64,000 nt of DNA from Cyanoderma ruficeps (lineage: Eukaryota > Chordata > Aves > Passeriformes > Timaliidae): the NCBI GenBank assembly GCA_008694505.1, contig VZDJ01000301.1, positions 2,767,485-2,831,484 of the forward strand. Direction: 5' to 3'. The translations under genes and the position numbers were made by a program. Below, piece by piece: positions 54,601-64,000 of this stretch. The notes beneath the pieces were generated by a model. That model made no database searches. It was given only the letters and a program-made list of their open reading frames with translations, and was not told the origin of the DNA. Each line of letters begins with the position of its first letter. The stretch's first letter is position 1.

Positions 54601-57600
54601 TTACTTTCTACCTATTTCAGAAAAAAACAGCATATGATTTACTCACCTGATGAACAAAGCTGCCTATAAACTGGAATATTTTCTCTGTAGCATGGATCAG
54701 TTCATGGAAGGCTTTGTCCTCATCAGAGAAGTGATATCCAAAAACCACAGCACAAATTACATTTGAAATAGAATGGAAAAGAGGGAAAGAAGGATCCACA
54801 GGTCTTCCTGCAAACACAGTAATTGGAATTCAGTCTCAGTGTTTTTTTTTCAGGTGATCCTTATACAGATAGGACTAGATATTATTAAAGATTGAATAAA
54901 ATCTTTATCCAGCTGGAGTGTGAATGAGGAGAGAGATGTGGCACTAATATGAATTAATGAAAATAAAACATAATCTTAGAAAAAAGGACACTGTTAAACT
55001 GTTTCCTCATAGCTCTAAAGCAGTTTCACAGCCCTTCCTGTGAAATAATGTTGTACAGCTAAGATCTGTTCTAGGGCATCACATCAAATCTGCTGTCCTC
55101 TGCTGTGAGGAGGAAGAGAGAATGTGAGAAGGAACTAGAGCCACTGGAGATGAACTAAGGAAAGTCAGTGACAGACATGTTCAAAAATGTAAAGAAACTA
55201 ATTGCAAGGAAATCCTGGAGGAATGTGGGAAGGTTTAAGAAGAAGAACAGACACACAGGAACTGCAAAGTAAATATTATGAAACTATTGCAGTCTCAGCT
55301 GTAAGCAGTAGATCATATCTCTGATGATTTTTTCTAAAGTTATGAAACAGATATATATAAAAATCTTTGGATTTGGATAGCAATCATTCTGTGATGGACT
55401 CTAGGATTAGCTTGATAATCCACTGAAGTTCCCTCCCACCTCCTACTTTCTGTTTCTCTTGCCAGTAGTTACTTAGCCAATAGTTACTTAGCCAGATGGA
55501 CATTAAAATATGCAGGGAACCCAATGTCATTGAAATTTAAGGAAATTACTAATCTCTGCAATACTCTTCAGTTACCCTTGGCAGGCAGCCTGAGAATATT
55601 TTGGCTGTGCAGTTCAGCAGCATCGTGTCATTGTACAATACATCAGAGACAAATTATCAGCCCATGGAGGTGGAATTTCAGGAGTTTTCAGGTTCACTAG
55701 ATGTATGAAGAGCTATATAAGAAAGAAATATTTGTGATTCTAGGCTGTATCTGCTCTTGTGCTTTGGTAAGTTTGGATATACCATCTAGAAGGAGTAGGT
55801 AAGTTTGCATACTTAAGATATGGATCCACATCCAGACTGAAAAGTGCCCAATTTCGTAGCAGGTAAGATACCTTTTAGGTTCATAAAAAACTCCACCAGG
55901 TGAGAGGCCTCCTCTTGCACTCGACGCTCCAGGCCTTTTTTCCCCATTCCCAAATTGCGTAGAGTCATTATTCCAAAACGTCTCTGCTGCTTCCAGTTGC
56001 GACCACTCGCGAGTATAATACCTGAGGGTGTTTCCTGGCAGGTTAATATTTTCTATAGACATGAACAATTCATTCAAATATTATAAAATACATGGAGTAA
56101 ATTAGGGAATACACTGTGATACAAGTATCTTTAGGTGAAATTATTGGTAACCAAAAATCATAGCCAAACACACCTAAACTATAACTAGACCACTGTTCTT
56201 AATATTGAATGTAGTTAATAATTGAAAAGAGCAATCTGAGGGTTTTCTGACTGTTTCATTTCTTGATGTCTTAAAAAACCCTGAAACACCTTAAGATGCC
56301 TTTTTAGGTGATCTACTTTAGCCATACTCAAGCAATCATGCTCAAGACAGGAATAACTGCATGAATTTCCACAGAGTAGAGTTCAGGACAGGGTATGTTT
56401 GTGGAGATATAGATCAGTTAATGTGATGGTTGTAGGTTGAGGTGATGAAGGTGAAAGATAAGGGACATTTGGGCTCCGTTTCTATCCTGGAAGAGACAAG
56501 AGTCCGTTAATTGCTGAGTTCTGGGCTGGATCACATACAAACATCTTGAATACAGCAAAAAGGTCAAATAGAGTGTTTCCTAGGCTAGGAAGGGCTCACT
56601 GCAAAAGACACCATGGCAAACAGTAAGATATTCTCAAAGGCCAGTAGAGGACTTGAACAGTATTTGATGGAAGATCATTCTGAATGGGAGGGCAGAGTCT
56701 AACAAGGCAGAATAGTTTTGAAGTCAACATTCCTTTACACTATTAATGGCAGGAAAATCTCACCTTTTCCTTTGGCCATTGCTGTCAAGAAAGGTGACAG
56801 CAACCTCCCAGAAACATCTTCAGGATGTGTGGTCATGCCATCCTTCACTGCTTGAAATCCATTCAGTATAACCACTGGGATCCGCCCAAACCACAGAGTG
56901 TACATGCTACCATGAGTTTTTGCCAGCTGTAAGTGGAAAAGGTGCCAGAAAAAGAACACATGAATCCCCATATATAGATCTTAAACAGACACTGCAGCTG
57001 CTATTCATCAGTTCAGTGGACAGTTTTGTGCTGAAAACACCATCCCCATGCATATAATTGTAGCTAGAAGCAGGAAGAAGCTGTTGTTTTGCTGAGAAGA
57101 AGGCTTTCAACAGCCAATTTTATTTACCCCAGGGGGAAGTTATTTTCTTTTCAATCTGCATGCTCCAGGAGAGGACATGGACACAGAAATTGGCCAATAG
57201 CCATGGAGTGCCAGTGGGCTACATTTGAGTCCATGGTTTCCTCACAGTACTGAGGAGAGCACTTAGCATTGGACTCAGCAGAGGTATCCAAGCAGGGATG
57301 GGTGTATGGCAGAGGAACACCAGTCATGCATGAAAAAAGCTTTGTATAACTATGGACCCTGCTCCAGCACACTCACAATTATACAAAAAAGGTGGCAGGC
57401 AGTGTCTGAGGTGCCACGAAAATTACATCCAATTGATCACATCAAACACTTGTTTCTCCTCATATTTATTTAGATTCTGTCTTTCCTCTCCCTGCCAGGG
57501 CATCACAGCCTGACTGTGCTCTGCACTCACTGGCCTGTGTGTGCTCTTCAACATCCACCTGAACTAGAGGTCACCTGCAAACCATTAGAGGAATTGCTGC

Positions 57601-58246
57601 AGCTGTCACTAACAGCAAGTGGCAAACAGTTTTCAGGAGCTGTTGGAAGATGGGGAGCAAATGCCTTTCCTGTACTACAAGCATATCTGCACCATATTAC
57701 CCACTTTGTGATCAAATTAGGTAACGCCAGTGAGAATTTTAAAAAGCATCAAGTAGAGATAGCAGATATATCTACCACTGCAATGGATATAGCTTCACAC
57801 TTAGCAATGCAGAAGCATCTTTTAGATTATTGGTATTCTCCAACTTTAATAACAAGTCATAAACTCTGTCCCCAAGTTGACTTGATTCTTAAGGGCATTA
57901 AGTTTCTCATGAAGACAACATATTCCACATAAGAAGGTGACTCAGTTCTAGGAATCAATTGATCTTTATATGTCTACACTTTGTCTGCAACTTTCACAGA
58001 CTTAAAACCTTCAATTAATCACTTTTTAAAGTCATGGCTAAAAATAACCAATTAAGAGTATATTAAAAGAAATACCTCCATCAGAAGATCCCGATGAAAC
58101 TGAAATTTCAAGTGCACCAAGTTTCCAAACACTGGGAGAGGAGTTGGTCCAGGAGGGAATTGCTTGCAAGCTTTTTGCAGCCTGAAAAACTCAACAATTA
58201 ACAAAAAAATGATCAGGACTATAAAACCTTGAGTTACTGTTAGCAT
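48628..58246 (-). CDS. Intact CYP2-family cytochrome P450 (nine exons)
   Basis: Microsomal mono-oxygenase; substrate unknown. Minus-strand exons: 58076-58246, 56764-56926, 55872-56021, 54647-54807, 52510-52686, 50863-51004, 50480-50667, 49919-50060, 48628-48806. Their sizes (171, 163, 150, 161, 177, 142, 188, 142, 179) fit the CYP2 gene plan and all phases close, giving 490 codons plus TAG. Features in order: N-terminal membrane anchor (1-25), proline-rich hinge [13 protein letters not shown]-helix WKQQRR (121-126), I-helix GGSETS (298-303), K-helix ExxR (E355, R358), FNPGHFLD, and heme loop [10 protein letters not shown] with C436 as the iron ligand. Position on the avian equivalent of human 2q37/3q27 suggests subfamily CYP2AB, but that is from memory and unproven, so no symbol is given. 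The last residue of the I-helix motif is Ser rather than Thr. No breaks were seen. Confidence 0.93.
55466..55495. repeat. 15-base tandem duplication in CYP2 intron 3
   Basis: TAGTTACTTAGCCA(A/G) occurs twice back to back. It lies in the intron between the exons at 55872 and 54807 and probably has no function. Confidence 0.7.
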
Positions 58247-58767
58247 TTCTGAGCTAATTTATCAACTGATTTATAGTGTCTCTATCAAAAATGAGGTGCA
58301 GGAGCTGGGAAAAAGTAATCTTGCTTCTTGTTCCACCAGTTTTGTCTGCAGATTGAGTTCTACATTGTCTCAGTTCCTTTCCCTCCCTCTGTCCCACCCT
58401 CTTCATCAATGCCTGCCCTTTTCCTGCACTCCAATTATTTGCCATACTGAGATTTATCAAACTGATGCCCGATTAACAGCACATCTCTCTGCTTACAGCA
58501 AACCTCAGTTTCAGAATGTGGAATTGCTTGTACTCAAGGTATTTTTCCTGAAGCCTGTGCCAGGGAACTACTGGTGTCCATTGGGACATCTGGATTGGAG
58601 TGACACCAGGTGAGAGCCCTTGCTCTCTGGACATGAGATGAGTGAAAGTCAGGTTCATCAGCCTTGGGAACTGTAAAAACATACTTAGTGATTCACTTTA
58701 GAATGACTTAATTCAGATTATGAGTGTTACATATAGGTTAGACTACACAGTTACATAGAATATAGAT

Positions 58768-58884
58768 ACAACAGTATAGAGAATATATTTACAATAGGCT
58801 AGATTGGATATATGGTATGTACTTGTTACAACAGTATAGAGAATATATTTACAATAGGTTAGATTGGATATATGGTATGTACTT
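58768..58884. repeat. 60-base tandem duplication, about two copies
   Basis: The words ACAGTATAGAGAATATATTT and GATTGGATATATGGTATGT recur exactly 60 bases apart. Only one mismatch was seen (GGCT versus GGTT), so the duplication is young. It is AT-rich, about 0.5 kb upstream of the CYP2 start. Confidence 0.9.
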
Positions 58885-61840
58885 ACAATTAAGATGTTCC
58901 AGGCATTTTAGTCACAAGCATTATTTAAATGTGGTTGTAAATTCAAATTTGCCTGCCAGTACACACATTTCACACCTGCAAAACCAAGTCTAATTACAGA
59001 CTAAAGATGCAATCAGATGAGATTGCTACACGTGATTTCTGAAAAATTGGCCTTGAGAGTTCAAACTTTTTTCCAGTAAATGGAAAAAAGCCTATTTCAC
59101 CATGTGAGCACTAATGACACAGTGCTTAAAGACTCACATTACAATTAAATAATTTTAAAAATCACAACATTAAAATTTTTATATTAAAAATAAATTAAAT
59201 ATGGAAGTTCAATTCTTTATATACTTTTTTTTGTGATGTAACCTAATTGAAAGCTTCATGTACCTTGGTTTACTTTCTACATTTTTTAGTCAGTTTCAGA
59301 ATTCTGGCTATTATTACCAGTTCTCAATAAGTTTACAGGACACATTAAAAATCTGTCCTCTGATAATGAAGGGATTCACACTGAGTTTGAAGCACAGAAA
59401 GGGGGGAAGCTCTGTGTGCCAGTAACAAGAGGATTCAAACTTGCATTGCAAAGAGAAAGTGTCGTCACTAAAAATGAGTTCAAGTCTGAACAAGAAACTG
59501 CTATGCCCTCCAACACAGGCATAAATGTGGTATTTTGCAAACCTGGCAGCATGAAGAAAGTAATGTGACTCAGTGACAGACATCCAACTCCTTCAGCTGG
59601 CCAAGCTTTGGAGCTTTTGTGGGTACAGGCATGCCTGTGTTATACACAGAAGGCAACACGGACAAGTATCTTTTATCACCTTATCTGTGCATATAATAGA
59701 CAACATGGTGGAAATTGGGCCGAGCTATGTTCCATGGCTTTGCTAAAACCAGTGCAAATTAGGTACCATTGCCCATTATGAGGCTGAAATCAGAAAAACA
59801 TAAAATTGGAAAAATTTGTTTCTTCAAACTAAAATATCAGTTTCAAATTTTAAAAAAATTGAAATTAGAGGAAGAAAGATACTTCTGTGTGCAGACAATT
59901 ACATAAATTTTTTGAATAGACTAAATGCAACCATGTTTATCTCTTCTCTATTTCGTCCAGATTCCATTGCTTAATTTTAGGTGTTTCATATTGTATTAGT
60001 ATTAGTATTTTGATATCGGTAAATGAGTTATTTCAGAACATGGGTCAGGTTTAATTGGAGTCAAATCACCAGTGTCAGAAGCAAGATGAAGCCAAATGAA
60101 CCAGCCAGCAATTTATCCTGCCAGATGTTATCATTAGCTTTCCTTTTCCAGTGATTTTAAACTTCCCCAACTGTCTGAAACCAGATGCATGAATAGATAC
60201 TTCCACCAGTACCTCATGTCACTGGATGAGCTGTACTGGAAAGGAAATCAGGATCTTATGTTCACATGGACCTGTCCCTGTCTGATGCATCTTCTTCTGG
60301 ACAGACTATTCGCTGGGTTTGTATTTTTGGCAGAAAACCCAGCTTACCTAGAAGATGGTAAGCCAAAAAAGGGCAGTCCAAAGAAGTGGACGCAGAGGCA
60401 AAACCAGCAAGTTTCAATGAGAGTTATCAGGAAGCCGAAGTTAAGATTTTTAGTGGACTTAAAAGCACAGTGTGAAGTAAGTCTCAGGAAGATTAGTACA
60501 ATGCTTGCAAAAGTAAAGCTGTGCAGGTAATGCAGCAATCAAACAAGCATGGTCCTGAAACACTTGAGCAAGCAAAGGTTTAATATCAGCTCTAGGACAT
60601 CGATATTTCAATACAAAGAATAAACTGTAATACATTTGGCAAGAGGGAATGTCATATTGGAATTAGGATCTCTGCAGCAAAGGAACTGTTCATACACTGA
60701 GCACAGAGAAGCAGTTAATAGCCTTGAGTGGGTCTTCAAATAAATAATATTTAGAAGTGGAAATTGCACATTGCTATGCTTTTTGAATCTTTGACCACAA
60801 TTGTCTTCAGAAACTTGCAAAATTCACCAGGTGGAATGAGCCTAAAACCTGGGAGCGTTAAGGCTGCAATTCAGGTGGCAGAGAAATTCCCACAAAGAGT
60901 GGGAAAAAACCAAAATAATTGATGTTAATATCCAAAATAAAAATGAGAAAAGCAACAGAAATGGGACTGGCACCCCTGGTCCTAATTGCTGACCCTTTGT
61001 TGCAGAGAGTTTGCCTAAGAGAAGAGTAATCTGATGTTCTCTGGGTAGATTAGTGGGAACTGCATGATACCTCTATGTAAGGAATAGCTGGATGAGTTTT
61101 TTATAATGCTGGAAAATACAAAGTACCTGGGATCATCTCCATAATTTCTGCATAACAAGCTTAAGGATCCTCAAAGGGTTAAGAAAATCAATGGGAAAAG
61201 ACAGTAAAAATATGTTAGAGGATATATTTTCAAGCCTGACACAAAGGACCAGTTTCTATTTTCACAAGAGGCTGAAATCAGTATTTTTACACTAGGATCC
61301 GTTTTGTAGGGTAACAGCATTGTATTACTGCTGCTAGTGAGTAAGGGAGGATGTACAGTCCTGTGGAGTAAAACAAGAAGTCCAAAGTCCACAAATACCA
61401 TCTTTTCAGGAACATCTGAGAGAAGCACCAGCAAAAGTACCGCAAAAAATGGTAAAGTGCAGTGCTAATGTTATAAGCTGGAGCAATTTATCATCTCAAT
61501 CTCTATTAGTGGTTTTCTCACAGCTCAGCTGATGACTGCCAAGAAAATGAAAACCACAATGACAAGACAGTGATGGCAGAGCACTTTTAAGTCAACCTAA
61601 ATAAACAAACTCAGTGAGAGACTCCCACAAAGTCTGACAGAAATTAAACACCCAGAAGTGTGTGTCATAACAGTTTGTCACAAAAAATACGTCCAATCTG
61701 AAATCCAGGAGAGTTGCAATAAAAGAGCAAATGGCTGAGAAAATACTGAACACTAATACTGAACATAGGTCAGGAGCTGGTGAAGGCAAAGTTAAAGCAA
61801 GACCAGTAGCTGGCTGCCCATGTTTTTCACCCCAAGGAAA

Positions 61841-61878
61841 TCCAAATAAAGCATTATTATCCAAATAAAGCATTATTA
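61841..61878. repeat. 19-base perfect tandem duplication
   Basis: TCCAAATAAAGCATTATTA occurs twice, head to tail with no gap and no mismatch. Confidence 0.9.
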
Positions 61879-62453
61879 TCCACAGTCTTAAAATTTCACA
61901 GAATAGAGAAAACAATCTGTATGATAAAACCAATAAAAGTTACCTGGGTTTTTTTAATTTGAAGATATTACAAACTTGGTTGATAAAGCAATGGCATCGA
62001 AGTTACATTACTTAAAATGTTCCTCAATTACTTTAAACCATTTAAGAAAATGCTTGCAAATTTCATGACTGAGAAAACTGTGAAATTCAGGAAGCCAGAT
62101 CACTTACAGAGGTGGCAACCACTGCATCTGCTGCAATGCAACCAGATGTAAAGCCACACAACACAGAGCAGTTTGTCCCAAGAGAAGTGGGAGGACAGAG
62201 AGTTAGATGCAATTTCCTCGAGCTCTGCACCAAGAAGTGCAAAAGTTTTGGCACCAAACCTGCCTCAGCTACAAACTGGCCAAAGACTCAAGGGTGCCAC
62301 AGTCAATCTTATGGACTGAAGGAGTAAAAGAGGGTTTCTAGGAAATTTATCTTGGCGTGGCTGACCAGGAGATCATAAGTGTGTTCAGACACATCAGGGA
62401 CAAACGAATTCTAAAGCAGAACAATGGGCATTCTCCAGAATAGAGATACTGAC

Positions 62454-62604
62454 CTCAAAATAGCCTCAAATACAGAGGATGGCTCTGAGGATGGTGTTCC
62501 ACTTCCACTCAGGTCCAAGCAGTCTGAAATGACCTGGTCAATCCGCCGTTGTGTTTCAGAATAGACACATGGCAAATAGTCATTCTCAACTGAAAGTATC
62601 AGCT
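62454..62604 (-). CDS. Unassigned candidate coding exon
   Basis: A minus-strand open frame bounded by an acceptor-like CCCCAG and a donor GAG|GTCAGT. The peptide (LILSVENDY, then YSETQRRIDQVISDCLDLSG and SSVFEAIL) has low-bias, helix-forming composition more like real protein than the surrounding AT-rich noise. I do not recognise the family. It does not match P450s, EFHD1 or GIGYF2 as I recall them. An alternative acceptor would start the exon at 62611. No partner exon was found within the window, so it could equally be chance. Confidence 0.3.
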
Positions 62605-64000
62605 CTGGGGACTGACTCAATGCATTTTGGCACAAAAAATGCCAAAAATGTTTGAGGTAGATCTTGATTTACTAAGGATTTACTTGGGATGGTAAGTGTT
62701 CCCAGCAGGGAATGCTGCAGGTGAATGCTTCTCTCTTGGCATGTTCTTCACCAGGTTGGTTGCAGATTGTGAGCTTGGCAATTATAAGCATGAGAGAAAT
62801 ACAGCTTTAAAGGGTTGCAGGTGTTTGTACCAGTGACTGCAAAGTGAAAAGCAGCTTATGAAACCAGATAAGACTTGGAGACCAGGGAAGACTGAGAAGG
62901 ATGCAGTAATGTACAACAGTGAACGAACAAGGTAATAGATAAAGATGGAAATACCATTATGACCCCTGCCCTGTCTTTGATTGTCATCAAGCAATTCATA
63001 GGAACAGAATGTCAATATCCAGGAGCTTACAGTGTCTATTCTATGAAACCAGGGTTAAAAACATCAAGATACAAGCACTGACCTGGAACTCCAATGTACT
63101 TTGTACAATACTAAGAATAAGCAATGATTTGCCTTCTTTAGTTCACACTCCAGAAAGTATCTCAGGGTGCTTTATCATTATTAAGTACATTTGAGGTGTA
63201 TCAAGACAAAGATATCTATTTCTACATATAAAGGCAAAAAATTACACAGCACTACAGGATTTTTTTATAATTAAAATGTGTAACAGAGCAGACTTTCTAA
63301 TCAAGCAAGTATTAATACTCCTATATTTACATGGTAGGAACTTAAATGCAAAACATGAAAGGCAGAACCAGTACAACTCAATAATGTATTATTACTATCC
63401 TCAACTTGTTGCAATGCATTATCCCAGATTCATATGCATGGAGCTGTACCAACTCCATTACCTCTCTCCACCTCACACTTCCCATTGTAATCCTTAGCAG
63501 CTGGGTATTTTCAAGCCTTCAAAGTCTTAAATTAGGATGTGCCAAAGAGCCAAGCTACAGGAGGCAGAAATCAAGGGAAGACTGAAGTAGAAGCAGCCAC
63601 TTGGCCATTATGGAGGCTCAGGATGGCTCATAACCCAGAGAAGGTAACACATCCCCTGGCCAAAACTGTGACTGGCAGCTCAGTCTTTGATTACACCATC
63701 ATTCCTCACAGGCTTTTTCTCAGGCTTTTTCTCTTTTCTGTAATGTTTTTGATTTGAGAGGTTGATTCAGCAACGTAAATAAGCATCCAAAAATACTTTG
63801 GAGAAAGATTTAGGGGACTTTTCTGTATTTGATTTTCTGTAGCTTAAATAGGAAAAAAACCCCAAGCAGTAGCACAGAAGGTTAATAACCCTCCATCACA
63901 TACTCCTCAATCTCTGGCACAGTGGCAGGGGCAGCAGCTCTTTGAAGTATTACATTAATTGCATTAAGCTGCTAACAGAAAACATCTGTTTTATTAAAGT

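Larger units (their letters stand above)
58290..64000. other. AT-rich region upstream of the CYP2 gene
   Basis: About 5.7 kb to the right edge with no gene that can be named. It holds a 60-base tandem duplication, a 19-base tandem duplication and one exon-like frame at 62454-62604, each listed separately. No further CYP2 exons were recognised. Confidence 0.5.

Noticed and set aside
48628..58246. Assigning the P450 as CYP2J19 (red carotenoid ketolase)
   Set aside because: Neighbouring genes and the C-terminal sequence do not fit; CYP2J19 is known from a different avian chromosome.
58270..58275. TATAAA on the minus strand 24-29 bases before the P450 ATG
   Set aside because: Too close to the start codon to position a normal start site with a 5' UTR; probably chance in AT-rich DNA.
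60189..60530. 113-codon plus-strand frame
   Set aside because: Some protein-like stretches, but no domain recognised and no splice or promoter support.

Overview
The window is vertebrate nuclear DNA, most likely from a bird and probably a songbird. The evidence is split genes with short GT-AG introns, a compact GC-rich block (1-14 kb) grading into AT-rich DNA (36-64 kb), few recognisable interspersed repeats, and the gene order PRSS56-CHRND-CHRNG-EIF4E2, which matches human 2q37 and, from memory, chicken chromosome 9. There are no bacterial, phage or CRISPR features. The species call is an inference.

Layout. (1) 60-2979, plus strand: the 3' ten exons of the secreted trypsin-like protease PRSS56; the 5' part is outside the window. 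(2) 4035-7951, plus: CHRND, 12 exons, 518 codons, intact. (3) 9060-13439, plus: CHRNG, 12 exons, 509 codons, intact. The two muscle nicotinic receptor subunit genes lie head to tail 1.1 kb apart and their presumed promoters carry E-boxes. (4) 13.5-17.6 kb: no gene seen. (5) 18032-35731, minus: EIF4E2 (4EHP), 7 coding exons, 234 codons, with a CpG-island promoter at 35.3-35.9 kb and a 9.9-kb last intron leading to a short exon that encodes a DNSSFRNTKITL tail. (6) 36-48 kb: AT-rich DNA holding two decayed CYP2-family relics on the minus strand (37.4-38.4 kb and 44.2-44.35 kb). (7) 48628-58246, minus: an intact nine-exon CYP2-family cytochrome P450 of 490 codons. (8) 58.3-64 kb: AT-rich DNA with two short tandem duplications and one unassigned exon-like ORF.

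Functionally, CHRND and CHRNG encode subunits of the same pentamer (embryonic muscle acetylcholine receptor). PRSS56, EIF4E2 and the P450 are unrelated neighbours. All exon joins were built by reading splice sites and checking that codon phase closes across every intron. The main points for a second look are the P450 and its pseudogene relics next to EIF4E2, the alternative 4EHP C-terminus, and several non-coding segments that look like regulatory elements (CHRNG intron 6, EIF4E2 intron 2, and the flank and last intron of EIF4E2).
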